Assembly (NCBI GenBank): GCA_963921935.1 | Contig: OY998176.1 | Location: 139,698,299 to 139,762,298 of the forward strand | DNA: 64,000 nucleotides | Source: Galeruca laticollis | Taxonomy: Eukaryota; Arthropoda; Insecta; Coleoptera; Chrysomelidae | Direction: 5' to 3' | Shown: in pieces, positions 33,860 through 45,296 of the stretch | Position numbering within the stretch: the first letter of the stretch is position 1 | How the letters are laid out: every line of letters begins with the position of its first letter | The notes under the pieces: generated by a model | What the model was told of the DNA's origin: nothing | The model's input: the letters and a program-made list of their open reading frames with translations, nothing else | The model's database searches: none | Program-made: the position numbers and the translations under genes

Positions 33860-34740
33860 TCATCTGTTACAGTCAGGAATATTGGCTGATGAAGCGGGAT
33901 CTGGTTTTCGGGATCGTCCTCGCCTTCTAATTTCCCTTATCGGCTTAGTGTCATCTTCGGACTCTCCTGAGGCGTGGTAGGGGGTCAGGTCACTAGTGTG
34001 GTATATATCCAAGGGTAAGTCGTTGTTCAGCGCCTCGGAAATTCCATAGCTTGTAGGTCCATGTTTGCGGAGAATAGCATACGGGCCATCTCGCCGGGGC
34101 GCAAGTTTCGTAGAATAGCCCTTTAACGAATTACTGAGGAAGTGCGTTTTGACCCATACTTTGTCACCCGGGGCATAGTCGGGCCCTCGGTATCTATCTT
34201 TATTCACATATGTCTGGTTTCTATCTTGTCGCTCTTCCGTGAGCTCCTTAGCTTTGCTAAGGGACAGTGCTAAGTTTCGTAGTTTGGGAGTAATTTCCGC
34301 AACAAAATTCTCGTTGAGTACGATTGCGTTCAGGTCATTTGTGACGTCTTGTACGGTCCTGAGTTCTTGTCCAAACGGTGAATTCGCAGGTGTATAACCG
34401 GTGCTATCGCAGCGAGCACTATTCATGGCGAGTCGAATTGAGGCCATATGTTTGGACCAGTCTTGGTGAAGTTGTTCGACTAAGATACCAAGCTGAGCTT
34501 TGAGGTCTCGGTTTTTACGCTCCACGGGGTTGGCTTCCGGATGGTATACTGGCACGAACGCCTGCTTGATACCAAGGCAGTAGGTGAACTTCTGCATGAC
34601 TGCGGATACAAACTGTGTTCCATTGTCACTAAAGATTTGGCATTAAAGCTCATATCAAAGTAGAACTTCATCCAGTAAGATTTGGGAGCAATTCCCTGCA
34701 GTGGCCTCTTGTAGGGCAAATAGCTCTATCCACCGGCTAG
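33860..34740 (-). pseudogene. Gypsy integrase core end and C-terminal domain
   Basis: Minus-strand frame 34597-33860 (245 codons). It contains YHPEANPVERKNRDLK (about 34545-34500; the third catalytic Glu in the VERKNR block), LAMNSARCDSTGYTPA, then YAPGDKVWVKTHFLS, KLAPRRDGPYAILRK and LPLDIYHTSDLTPYH. This is the GPY/chromo-less integrase tail. The upstream core (about 34740-34600) is frameshifted, and the second catalytic Asp region is corrupted. Long open frame but no complete enzyme. Confidence 0.85.
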
Positions 34741-34762
34741 CCACATCTTAGACTATTAATAT

Positions 34763-35419
34763 CTATCTCATACCTTTTGGAGTTAATGGTAAGGGACCAA
34801 ATAAATCCATAGCTAATACTTCAAAGCGTTGATTACTAGCAGTGGTTTGTAATAGGCCGGCTGGTTTCAAATTTTGGGTCTTATATCGTTGGCATGGTGC
34901 GCATTTTGAAATGTGTTGAGCCACATCCCGCCGCATGCCTATCAAAAAGTATCTCTTTGATATTCGGTTCATAGTTTTATCGACACCATAGTGTCCGGAT
35001 GTGGGAGCGTCATGGTAGGCGTAAAGGATATCTTTCCTTTCTTGCTTGGCAACGACAATACGAGCGCCCTCATCCCCCCGATCATCCGTATATCGATAAA
35101 GGACACCCCTGTTTATGAGGTAGCCCCTGTTGAACCATTTTTGGTGTTCATCGGCATCGACAAACTCAAGTGATTTTATCATTGGCTCGAGAGATTGATC
35201 CGAGAGTTGTTTTTCTCTCATGTCTCTTTCGTTATTACGAGGCAAATCAATTTCTATGGTACAGATGCAGAGCTCTAGTGGGTTTCCGTGGCTGAGACAA
35301 AATGGCCTTGATAGGAATTCCGCCACCCCGTTGGTTTTTCCTGGTGAATACTGCACCTTTAAATTGTAGGGTTGTAATTGTAGTGCCCACCGGGCCAAGC
35401 GACCGGTTGACGTCTTCAA
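34763..35419 (-). pseudogene. Gypsy RNase H end, H2C2 finger, integrase start
   Basis: Minus-strand 218-codon frame. GRLARWALQLQPYNLKVQYS and PGKTNGVAEFLSRP are the end of RNase H. YHDAPTSGHYGVDKTMNRI then HISKCAPCQRYK form the HHCC zinc finger (His, His, Cys, Cys all visible). FEVLAMDLFGPLP holds the first integrase Asp. A stop follows at 34763. Zinc finger and first catalytic residue look intact. Confidence 0.85.
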
Positions 35420-36115
35420 GCTTAGGAGCCATTTTAGCGGTTGATGGTCTGTAATGACGATCGTTGAAGACGTTTCGATATATCCTCTGAATTTGGAAAC
35501 GCCCCAGACGATAGCTAACGCCTCTCTCTCCGTTTTAGAGTAGTTTCGTTCGGCGTCCCGGCGTCCGTTAGAAGGCGGCTGGCTTATTCAATTGGGTGTT
35601 CGTCGGCTCCCTCCCCCTGGACAAGGACTGCACCGATGGCATAACCACTGGCATCGGTTTTGATGATAACCGGTTCCATTTCGTTCGCTTGTCTTAGCGT
35701 AGGTGCAGTTGTTAAGTGGTTTTTTAGAGTTTCGTGAGCTTCTTGTCCCTCTGTTTCCTATTTCCAAGGTACATTCTTTCTGGTCAGGTTGGTTAATGGT
35801 TTAGCTATGGAAGCAAAGTTTTCTATAACTCGTCGGTATCAAGAACGGGTCTGTACAAATGAGAGTAGCTGTTTCAAATTTTTGGGAGGAGGTCGGGTGA
35901 CGATCGCCTGTATTTTGCTAACATCTGTAGTAATCCCGTCCTGCATCAGCGTGTGGCCTAAGAACTTGCTACTGGTGCAAGCAAAATTACGTTTGCTTCG
36001 TTTGATACGGAGTTGGTATTGTTGTAGCTGCTTAAACACTTGGGTAAAATCATGTACATGGTCTTTGATCGTGAAATATTTTGACGTTTTTTGTAAAGAA
36101 TTAAAGTTCAAAATC
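35420..36115 (-). pseudogene. Gypsy RT end and RNase H (broken)
   Basis: Minus-strand: HVHDFTQVFKQLQQYQLRIK, CTSSKFLGHTLMQDGITTD and IQAIVTRPPPKNLKQLLSF (about 36070-35865) form the RT thumb/connection. IENFASIAKPLTNLTRKNVP, a stop, then EPVIIKTDASGYAIGAVLVQ (RNase H Asp, about 35680-35620) follow. At least four stops or frame changes. The RT catalytic YxDD lies upstream of the 36115 truncation and is absent. Confidence 0.8.
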
Positions 36116-37044
36116 TCGATATACGTATAAAAAAGTCCTTCTGTATCTCAAGTTAACTCATTGATTTGAGATTGTAATTTTTTTTTAAATTGACTAAAAT
36201 TGAATTGAGTTGGAGACTCCATTCGGAAGGGGGAAGGTGTCTTTAGTGACCCTTACGCGACTGAGATTTTGTATCCAATTCTGGTTCTAGACAGTGATTA
36301 TTCGAAAAAAAATACACACCTATAGACATCTGTTGGATACTTTTCATGTGAAAAAGATATTTAAATCGGAATAAAACATCTTTAACTAAAGAACCTCATG
36401 TTTCGCATAAGTCATTTCAACCCAGACGATCGAAAAATATTTCCACAATGGGTAATGGTGAATGTTATGGAACGAAATATTTTTTGCTGAATTTTTATTG
36501 TATGGTAAATTAATTACAATAAATCATCACGAGAAAGCCCTACAATCGAATCCAAAACGCTTAAGCACCAAGATTATTGTCTGGAATAAATTGTTGTTGT
36601 ACACGAGATATTGATAAAAATTCTAGTCTGAAGTATAATGGAGTTTCGGCATTAATCCGCTTTTAAATAGCTTTGGCGTGTCTAAACATTTCACGGTAGG
36701 TGACAAAAATAAATAATTCATCACGATAACAACGTAAATATATGAAAAGAAAAATTGCTAGTGGAAATAGCAATTATTGAACTTTCAGTGACACATTTCA
36801 GGTGAGTGTCCAGTACAAGAAATAGAAATGTATGTAACACTGACTGAGAATAGAGTCAATCTAATAATATGTTCGCAGATGCATAACAGAGACGAAGTTA
36901 AATACGACGCTCATTACATACAATATGTCGATACTATTTTATGGATATTAAAATGAAGAATCTTTTGAATTATAAATTGGTATATCATAAATTCCATCTT
37001 CATTTTCTCTGGATAATGGATGGTAATTTTTGGTAATTTTTGTG
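36116..37044. other. AT-rich spacer, nothing recognised
   Basis: A short GC-richer tract (GGAAGGGGGAAGGTG, about 36226) lies near the Gypsy truncation point; no gene or RNA is supported. Confidence 0.4.
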
Positions 37045-37360
37045 ATATAATTATTTTTTTGTAGTTTGAATTAGAGCATTTGACTTATTTCTGTATAGTC
37101 TGTAATGTGAAAGTATATTACGATCATTCGGATTTTTTTTGGTTAACTGAAATAAACGTTTCTTCTCATTTATGGACCTCAGTAGAGCATTTGTTACCCA
37201 TGGCGCAATTTTGGTATTTTTCCGGTTGGATCTTTTATAATAAAGGCAGTTATCAATATTTTCTTAAATTATTGAAATAAATTTCTCTGTAGCATCACCT
37301 GGATCATAGCAACTTCTTATCGAATCCCATGATATTTTAGAAATTAGAAACTTATACTAA
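37045..37360 (-). pseudogene. CR1/Jockey LINE endonuclease-RT linker fragment
   Basis: Minus-strand frame: ISWDSIRSCYDPGDATEKFI, a stop, ENIDNCLYYKRSN, then IAPWVTNALLRSINEKKRLF and NPNDRNILSHYRLYRNKSN. It matches the linker before RT in CR1/Jockey-like LINEs (W..I...DVN..F...L...ID.C.P......PWIT..I..SI..K..LY....NP......Y..YRN). No RT core follows. Confidence 0.65.
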
Positions 37361-38848
37361 GATTAGATTCATAACACTAATTTATTTCTTTTCCAACTAT
37401 ACAAACACGTTAGTCTCTTTTTCGAAACAAACTGTAAATTTGCGGCCACGTGGTTGTAAGACAGTTTTAACCACCTAATGTGATGAATTAATACTACAAT
37501 TTATAACCATATTGCACAAATTGCTTTATCTAATCTTTTTCATTCCTTTGTTTCCTCAGTCGGTTATCAAATATATGACAGAATTGGTATTAAATTCAAT
37601 GTACATCATTCGCACTGTAATTAGCAGAGTAGAAACAACCATTTTCTTCCAGTGTTGTCCTGACACTGACAATTAAATTACACGTGCCTGAAACAGATTT
37701 AATTATTATTGTTCTGTAACTGACCCCATCCTACAATCCTCCAAAAGTTTATCACTAATTTTCTTAATTCACCAGTATTAAATAAGTTACTACTAATTTA
37801 ATACTATGGTACCAAATTTGAATAAAACCTAATCCTTACTTTGAATGGAGACGATTAAATGACTTTCTGTCGATTTCTTTGTTAGTTAATTAAAAAGTTT
37901 GAGAACTGCGCCGGAAATATTTCAATCCCGTTGTTTGCTTTAGCAATATCGTGGTAAGTTTGTTAGATTGTGATACTCTAGAGTCTAAAAGAATAATTTA
38001 AACGATGTTTATAGAATGAGACAATCTTAAAAGTTTTTCATTGTTAAGTGAAAAGCTCTTACGTTGATAGGAATTTAAATCTTACATTCGCTCACTGCTG
38101 CAAAAATATACCAAAAAAGTGAAACATATTTATTATTGACACACATTTTTGGTATCTTGTTTTAAAGTACCTGTTAGACCACGAATACTTCATTCATCGA
38201 AACATTTGTTAGAAATCCATTAAGCGTATTAAGAGATTGAATTTGATCGAAAATAAATTGATATCGCCTATATAACTTGACGTTTCGTTCCTTCTAGGGA
38301 TCTGGATGGAATGAAATATTCACAATTAATCAATAGAAAATTTAGGAACGTGTACAAAAACGACAATGAGCATAGATGGAAAGATTTTTGATAAAATTCA
38401 AGTCATACGAGTGAAATCTAAAGTGACTAGTAGTTTCATTTTGTTTGTGGATGTAGGTACATATTTTGGTCACTAAATTCATTACACAATCAAATTATGG
38501 TAAATTTGACTTAAATTTTTTATGTTTTGTTTTTCTTTCTCTGCATTCGTTTCTTTTTTTATGTACCATTTCTTTGACGCCAATTTATCGTAATTAGAGT
38601 TTTGTCGATTAAAACGGCAAGTGTTCCTAGTGTTAAGTCCTTAGTCCAATATACCATTATCGATGAGAAAACACTTACCCTCAATCGGTGAGAATAAATA
38701 ATACCATAGTTTATCAAAAATCACTGGGATAATATATTTAATATTATAACAAAGTTACTGACCACAGATAACTTATACAAAAAGCATTACTAACATGACA
38801 CTGGTTAACAATGAACTTTCCTTTACAACGTAAGGAATTCATGTATAT

Positions 38849-38861
38849 ATATATATATATG

Positions 38862-38901
<40 letters not shown>
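38849..38901. repeat. (TA)n microsatellite, interrupted
   Basis: Alternating TA with single G and A interruptions. Confidence 0.9.
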
Positions 38902-38906
<5 letters not shown>

Positions 38907-39161
38907 GTAATATATGGCTGTAATAGTAGCATGTTACAATTTATTTGGCAGAAGAAGTTTTTGATATGAAAGTCTTATCGTTTATTTGTAAGAGGCGAAA
39001 AACTAAACTAAAATGGCTGTCAAGCCACAAGCCAAAAATAACAATAAATTTTCAAATCATAACCAAATCTAGTCATTATAAGGAGATAAAATTCAAATGA
39101 ATCGATTAAGATTTTTCTAGTTGCAAGAAATGAAAAATATACAATTAAAACCAGAATATGA

Positions 39162-39165
<4 letters not shown>

Positions 39166-39200
<35 letters not shown>
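39166..39200. repeat. (TA)n microsatellite
   Basis: About 17 uninterrupted TA units. Confidence 0.9.
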
Positions 39201-39202
<2 letters not shown>

Positions 39203-40079
39203 ATAAGATTATATTGTTTCTAACTAGCTTCAATGTGTGTAAGTAATGATAAAATGATTATTGTCGATTTCTGAACATAATAATGATATTTTAAAGTGAA
39301 CTTTACCAATAAAAATCTAAAATACAATAGAAAACTTATGAATACTCTAAGAATTTGACAAATGTCAAACCAAAAAGAACCTTAACTTATTTATGAAGAG
39401 GAACAGGTATTACTCCAAGTAGTCCGAAGTAGTCTTTTTAGCCCTTGTACGTTGAACATAGAAAAAAAAGACTACATTGTTGCTAGGCGACAGTGATGTT
39501 TTTTGCAGAGAGGAGAGCAGCCATATTTTTTTTTGGAGTGGTATCAGATTTTTGAATGTTTAGTCTCGAAATAAAAAAAAATTGATTCTGTTTAGTTACG
39601 TGTCACTAATCATATGAAAATTCATGAATCCAAAAACTCAACCAACATAAAGTAAAAATGGTTTACACTGCCAGTAGCTGAATCCCGATATTCGACGACA
39701 GATGGTATACCTGAAGGAAACACGTATATGAGATCACCAGGTATCAACTATTTATAATATTTTGCAAAATATTCGCACATAAGTTCGTACAATTCCGTTA
39801 TCTTGGCCAAATGATATATAAATGAACATTAAAGTGGATTAAGCTAGATTTTGGAAACTTTTCTTCGCCGCTGGAGAAATTGTGTCAAATTTAAAACAGA
39901 AAAGACTTTGAATGACATACTTAGGTTCAAATTTATATTTTCATAATTTTAATTGCAAAACAATTATTAAATTAGTAAATTAATTTAGATTATTAGTTAG
40001 TACGTATAATTTGAGCTTGAAATACGTTCTGCTGCCAATCTTTATCTTATAATTTACTAAAATTATTGACATAACCTCA

Positions 40080-41092
40080 GAAAAAGTTCGGAAACACAAC
40101 ACGAATTTCAAGATCCACGTTTATTTGATACTCATAAGTTGGTTTTGCTTTATTATTCTGAAATACATCTCTCACGAAATCCTACTAACATTTCGTCTAC
40201 ACATGCTGAACCTCCGACTGTGTAACATGCTTTCGCGTTTTCTATAAATAAAGAAAAGAATTCGGTAATTGGTGCAGCAGGATCGTTTCTTTTTCGTTCT
40301 AGCCTAATTTCTGGATTATCAAACCGTAGGGCTGATAGTAGTACAGAAAAACGCTCCGCCGACATTTCCGCTCTAAATATTTCCCTGTCCGTACCATCAG
40401 TGGCAAAAATACTTCTTATATCTTCGTCATTGGATTTGAAAATCGTAGTAAATAAAAGTAACCCTATGAAAGCTCGTAGCTCTGTTCGAGGAAGTTCAGC
40501 AAATTCTGGTTTATTTTGTCGTTAGTAGCGATTTCCCATAGTGATAAGTTTTTTATTAGTCCATTCTAGAATACAGTTATACATTTCATTAGAAAACAAT
40601 TTATCGAGAAAGTCTAAAGGATCTGTTAGATTATTATCCAAAAGTGTTCGTGGGAGACAAATGATATTACGAGTTGCAGTACGAACGTTCCGGGTAGGTT
40701 CCTTTTTACTCCATTTATATCTGTTTTTTTCCGAACCAATAGTTCTGCTTCTTAGTTCTTCGGCTCCCGCCTATTTCAATGTGCTCGACCTCTTCAAAGT
40801 CTTCTTTCTCTGCTAGGTTGTTCTCTGTATCACCTTCCTCCATACTCTCTTCTTCTTTGTTTTTTTTTCTCTTCATTCTCTCCTTCTGATGTATCTACTA
40901 CAGGATTTAAATTAGGATCATTATCGTCGTCACTAAATTCTTGCTCACTTTCGCTATCATGATTACTTTGTAAACAGACAGTCTCATCTGGTTCAGCGTC
41001 ACAGTTATCAACATCTGCTTCAAAATACCATTGTTAAAGAGTTTTTAGAAATTTGGATCACCTAATTTTATACGTTTCGATGAACTAGCCAT
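40080..41092 (-). pseudogene. piggyBac transposase, N-terminal part (broken)
   Basis: MASSSKRIKLGDPNF starts the protein (41092). An acidic region (PDETVCLQSNHDSESEQEF, frameshifted) and KWSKKEPTRNVRTATRNI (about 40710-40660) follow, then DPLDFLDKLFSNEMYNCILE. A stop comes just after GNRY, then PEFAELPRTELRAFIGLLLF, ERFSVLLSALRFDN (about 40350-40310) and VDEMLVGFRERC (about 40205-40170). The Asp of VDEML is the first catalytic residue of the piggyBac DDD triad. The remaining two Asp regions are deleted. Confidence 0.85.
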
Positions 41093-41310
41093 ATTCACAG
41101 TTCTTAATTTTTGGTACACTAACACGGACAAGGGGTCTACGATACTCCTTCCTATGTATAAATTACGATAACCACTGGTCACAGATAAACTACGCTTACA
41201 GTCGATCAGACACAACTAACTAGAAAGGTACCCAAACGCATAGACGAAATAAGTAAAAAGGGTGTTCCGCGGAGTCTGTCAGACTCCTTGTCCGTGGTTA
41301 CGGGTTAAGG
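40080..41310 (-). mobile_element. piggyBac transposon, 5' part
   Basis: Minus-strand transposase begins near 41092, preceded by ~215 bp ending at TTAA (41307-41310). Reading inward, the terminus is CCCGTAACCACGGACAAGG, followed by a subterminal GAGTCTGTCAGACTC palindrome. TTAA target and a CCC-beginning end are hallmarks of piggyBac. The element is truncated after the DDE_Tnp_1_7 N-terminal part (near 40080), so the other end is lost. It sits inside Gypsy gag sequence. Confidence 0.8.
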
Positions 41311-41707
41311 CAGTAACGATGAATGCCACAACAGACGCGACGAAAACAATTATAGCAGCAGGATGCTTCGAAAACACACAAGAAGTACTATCTAATCTGG
41401 TATCAGTAGAAGGCATAGTGAGTCATCAACAAATATTGCATTTCAAAGACAATCGGAATTTCTACAGAAAACCAGATTTTAACTATAGGAACAATCAAAG
41501 AAGAGGAAACAACAGCAGAATGTATAAAAACATTCAGACAATACAACCAAGGAAACGGGTATAACACATACATAGACAAGAAATTTAACAGGCATAGCAA
41601 TTATAATAATCGTTCTAGCAATAATGTAAGAATATGTGACATAGGAAATGAGGAGTCAAGCGTAAATTAGAAACAATTGTGGTTTTGAATACTAAAACAA
41701 ATGACGA

Positions 41708-42184
41708 ATGCAAGATTTCAGAAACATATTCGGTATATTATTTAGATTTATCACAAATATATCTGATAGTATTTATAAGTTCATATTGGATATAGAAGCA
41801 GACATTTCTCTGATTAAAATTACTAAACATTTTCCATATCACCTAATTAAAACTGACAATAAAATAAATATCAAGGGGATAACAGAAGGCTTAGCTAAAA
41901 CTCTAGGTCAAATAAGTATTAATCTTTATATCACTAACATAACAATAAATCATTACTTTCACGTGGTGGAAGAAAATTTTCCGATACCAATGAAGGGGCT
42001 TCTAGGCAGAGATTTCATGAATAGATACAATTGTGTATTAGATTACTCACAATCAGAATTACACATAAATTGTGATGCTAGAAACGAAGTAATCCTACAG
42101 ATTTTTGGTAACCCAGAATATGATACATTAGCAATACCGCTTAGATGCGAGGTGTATAGATTAGTAGAACCTTCAAGAATTTGA
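41708..42184 (+). pseudogene. Gypsy retropepsin-type protease
   Basis: 158-codon open frame. FILDIEADISLIKI (about 41785-41826) corresponds to the active-site block normally FILDTGADIS; the Thr-Gly after the catalytic Asp is replaced by Ile-Glu, so activity is unlikely. The C-terminal flap and dimer region (MKGLLGRDFMNRYNCVLDYS, about 41990-42050) is well kept. Gag lies upstream in a different frame. Confidence 0.75.
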
Positions 42185-42239
42185 GAAAAGATACAGTAGT
42201 AGAACAACAGGAATTAGCACCGGGAGTATTTATAGCTAG

Positions 42240-43075
42240 ATAAATAATTTCAGGGAAAAATCCATATGTAAGAATTTTTAATACAAATTACGAAAGTATT
42301 TCAGTAAAAGCTAAATACATTGAAGTCTTGGATTTAGATTTGTTTGAGATGTACACAATTACGGATGGTAAGAACAATAGAATGAAAGAGCTAAGAAAGT
42401 CGTTAAATTTGGAAGTACCAGAGTATGTAAGGAATGATTTCACGAAGCTGTGTGAGAATTATGCAGAACGATATTCCAACGCACAATAATTTTTATGAGC
42501 AAAAGATAATACGTCAATATATATAACAAATTATCGCACTCCACATACGCAAACGGCAGAGCTTCACGAGTAAGTAGAGAAACTTATAGTCCAAGGAACG
42601 GTAGAACCCTCAGTGTCAGATTATACCAGTACAGTATTGCTATTCCCAAAGAAATCAGTGAGTCATGAAAAGGCGTGGAGACTTTGTATCGATTTTAGGC
42701 AATTACATAAGAAAATAGTCACGGACAAATTTCCTTTACCCCGTATAGATGCAATTTTAGACCAGTTAGGCAGATCAAAATGGTTTTCTGTCTTAGATCT
42801 TATGTCAGGTTTTCATCAAATACCTTTAGAACCATCTTCTAGGAAGTATACTTCGTTAAGTACTGAAAAGGTTCATTCCAGTTTACGAGATTACCTTCTA
42901 GATTTATTATAAGTCCGAACAGTTTTTCAGGAATGATGTCAATAGCATTTTCAGGTTTAACTGCAGAAAAAGCATTTCTCTATATGGATGACATAGTGGT
43001 CATAGGAATTTCGGAAAATCAGCATTGAAGCAATCTTAGAATAGTATTCGACGCATGTACCCAAAAATGCTAGTG
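42240..43075 (+). pseudogene. Gypsy reverse transcriptase, N-terminal part (broken)
   Basis: After a degraded linker, frame 42613-42912 contains TSTVLLFPKKSVSHEKAWRL, CIDFRQLHKKIVTDKFPLPR, then LDQLGRSKWFSVLDLMSGFH (catalytic Asp in the SVLDLMSGF block, about 42785-42825). A frameshift follows, and FLYMDDIVVIG (about 42975-43005) is the YxDD active site. The sequence is lost ~70 bp later. No RNase H or integrase. Confidence 0.8.
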
Positions 43076-43571
43076 ATGTCAAAAGATTTGTCATTTTCAC
43101 CCACATCTACCTACCCTATTGACAATGAATTTGACGGGGAAGTTTTGTACTTACTACTGAGTCCATTGTATGGAAAATTGGTATGTTGAGGTTTTGGAAT
43201 TGGAGAACACGTTCCATCTGCAATTTCATTCCAAATTGGAATTTCAGAATTTTTGAGATGAAAAATTATAAATTGATTCTCAAAATTCTAAAGTTCATTC
43301 AACGGTTTTGCTAATATTCATCACAAATTGAAGGATAATTTCTTCAGATTTGTGACGTTAGTTATTCTGTAATTGACATATTTAAAAGCATGCTGTGCAA
43401 TATTCTTTTTTGGAATGATCTGGATTTTGTTATTATCACAATATCCTACTTCATACATCCGAAGGAATTATTTTCCCGTTTCATTGCATTCGAAAAAAGC
43501 TGGTTACGAAAAGGTTTAATTATATCTTAATGAATTGAATAGATGAGGCTTTTACTTGATGAAGATCCATA
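43076..43571. other. Spacer, nothing recognised
   Basis: AT-rich DNA between the Gypsy fragment and the Penelope-like element. Confidence 0.4.
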
Positions 43572-43985
43572 CTGAACGATGAAATAAAACAATATAGTTT
43601 GTTTAAATCTTCATATATTTGAACTAATGTTCAATTTAAACTTGTTGACGCGTGTCACTAACACAGTAGCTTTGTCAAAACGAATGAGGGTAAAATATAA
43701 AAATGTCTTAATATATACAGTGCTAAATCTATTTACTAAGTTTAACAATGGTATTAAAAGATATTACCTGGAAATTCATTCACTACAAACATTCCTAAGC
43801 TATCTTCTAGGTAAAGAGGTTCAATAAAGGAGACTGATTGATATCTATTTGGTCGTTAAGGAGATTACCTGAATATTTATTTTTGTTAATCTCTAGGGCT
43901 TCTAATAAATTTAAACTAAAGGATTTACCGACTACATGGAGAATTTCAAAATTTGGGTCGAAAATGTGTTGGTTTTCTAATAAAT
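43572..43985. repeat. PLE inverted terminal repeat, left arm
   Basis: CTGAACGATGAAATAAAACA at its outer end. It spans the 3' region and last ~50 codons of the GIY-YIG gene. Confidence 0.88.
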
Positions 43986-44208
43986 GATTTGAATAGTTAG
44001 AATCTAATTTTTTGTTGTCATAGCTACGTTTGTGTTCCGAAATTCTAGTTTTAAAATTTCTAAAAGTTCTACCGATATAAATTTTATCACAATTGTCATT
44101 ACCACATTTTAATTTATAAACTCCTGATTTGTTTAATTTTGAAGATTTAGATTTATTATTTTTAATGAATTTGAATAAATTGTGATCAGTTTTAAAGGAA
44201 ATATTCAT
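43807..44208 (-). pseudogene. PLE GIY-YIG endonuclease
   Basis: 133-codon frame: SGVYKLKCGNDNCDKIYIGR (about 44125-44066), FRNFKTRISEHKRSYDNKK and YSNHLLENQHIFDPNFEIL. The GVY...IYIGRT block is the GIY-YIG motif. Arg in KTRISEH and the downstream Asn/His positions match the family, and the Cys pair before the motif is typical of PLEs. In PLEs this domain nicks the target for insertion. The domain itself is open and may be intact, but the upstream RT is truncated and separated by a stop/frameshift at about 44210-44310. Confidence 0.85.
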
Positions 44209-44309
44209 GTCTAAAGTTTCTAAAAATGATTTAATTTTTAAGGATGGTGTTCCAAAGTATGTTAAGCTTTTAAATTGTCTATTATTTTTATCTGAAGGGA
44301 ATACTTGTT

Positions 44310-44915
44310 CTAAAGTCTGTTTTTTATCTTTTTATTTATGATATTGTCAATTAAATTTGGATCGTAATTATTATTAACTGCTATTTGTTTTATGATATTT
44401 AATTCTTTGGTATAATTATTAATATTTAATGGGACTGTTAAGAGTCTGTGTATCATACTATTGAAAGCTGCTAGTTTATGACTGAATGGGTGGACCGAAC
44501 TATTATGAATTGTAATATCTGTATGTGATGGTTTATGAAATATAGAAAAATCATGTTTATTATTTATATTTGAAATAGTAAGGTCTAGAAAGTTTATAGA
44601 CTTATTTTGTTCAAGTTCTACGGTAAATTTGATATTATTGTGAATCGAGTTTATGTAAGTGATGAAGCTCTCTAATTGTCTATTTGTACCGATGAAGCTA
44701 GCTAAAATGTCGTCCACATATCGGTGCCAGTACATAAATGTTTTACTAAGGGGGTGTTCATGAATTATTTTTTCTATATTATCCATGAATATTTCTGCTA
44801 GTAGGGGGCTGAGAGGGTTGCCCATAATCAAACCATCTTTACTGCTATAAACCTCTCCATTGAAATGAAAATAATTTTGATTATTTATTAGAAAACCAAC
44901 ACATTTTCGACCCAA
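44310..44915 (-). pseudogene. PLE reverse transcriptase, C-terminal half
   Basis: 201-codon frame. DGLIMGNPLSPLLAEIFMDN (about 44835-44776) and MYWHRYVDDILASFIG (catalytic YVDD, about 44735-44690) are followed by NFLDLTISN and IFHKPSHTDITIHNSSVHPF. These match Penelope-type RTs, related to telomerase. The first ~12 codons come from the inverted arm, so the N-terminal RT is missing and the apparent start is a fusion artefact. Confidence 0.88.
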
Positions 44916-45296
44916 ATTTTGAAATTCTCCATGTAGTCGGTAAATCCTTTAGTTTAAATTTATTAGAAGCCCTAGAGATTAACAAAAATAAATATTCAGG
45001 TAATCTACTTAACGACCAAATAGATATCAATCAGTCTCCTTTATTGAACCTCTTTACCTAGAAGATAGCTTAGGAATGTTTGTAGTGAATGAATTTCCAG
45101 GTAATAACTTTTAATACCATTGTTAACCTTAGTAAATAGATTTAGCACTGTATATATTAAGACATTTTTATATTTTACCTTCATTCGTTTTGACAAAGCT
45201 ACTGTGTTAGTGAAACGCGTCAACAAGTTTAAATTGAACATTAGTTCAAATATATGAAGATTTAAACAAACTATATTGTTTTATTTCATCGTTCAG
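44884..45296. repeat. PLE inverted terminal repeat, right arm
   Basis: Reverse complement of 43572-43985. It carries an inverted copy of the GIY-YIG C-terminal coding region. Confidence 0.88.

Larger units (their letters stand above)
33640..36115 (-). mobile_element. Ty3/Gypsy retrotransposon, pol 3' half
   Basis: The minus strand carries the RT end, RNase H, H2C2 zinc finger, integrase core and integrase tail in order. It is cut at 36115 inside RT, and no LTR is recognised at the 3' side near 33640. GC content is higher than the host DNA around it. Confidence 0.85.
37361..40079. other. AT-rich DNA with (TA)n tracts, no gene recognised
   Basis: No coding signal supported. Two (TA)n microsatellites are listed separately. 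An 11-bp inverted motif (GTAGTCTTTTT / AAAAAGACTAC) flanks about 39430-39473. Confidence 0.4.
41311..43075 (+). mobile_element. Ty3/Gypsy (errantivirus-like) retroelement fragment
   Basis: Plus strand, in order: end of gag with an Asn/Arg-rich tail (NFYRKPDFNYRNNQRRGNN, about 41457-41515), protease, a linker and the start of RT. It ends near 43075 just after the catalytic RT block. No LTR or env region is present. An old, multiply mutated copy of an endogenous retroelement. Confidence 0.8.
43572..45296 (-). mobile_element. Penelope-like element with inverted terminal repeats
   Basis: A 1.7-kb element whose two ends (43572-43985 and 44884-45296) are inverted copies of each other, about 414 bp each and highly similar. 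Between them the minus strand encodes the RT C-terminal half (44915-44310) and a GIY-YIG endonuclease (44208-43807). The right arm repeats, in reverse, the GIY-YIG C-terminus and 3' region. Inverted or tandem terminal repeats with RT plus GIY-YIG are known hallmarks of Penelope-like elements. It abuts a second PLE RT fragment at 45297. Confidence 0.88.

Noticed and set aside
38281..38320. GAAACGTC-containing motif resembling a hammerhead core on the minus strand
   Set aside because: The CTGATGA box is not recognisable and no Penelope sequence is adjacent.
43627..43827. 66-codon frame present in both Penelope inverted arms
   Set aside because: It is the noncoding 3' region of the element read in the opposite direction; appearing twice only reflects the inverted repeat.
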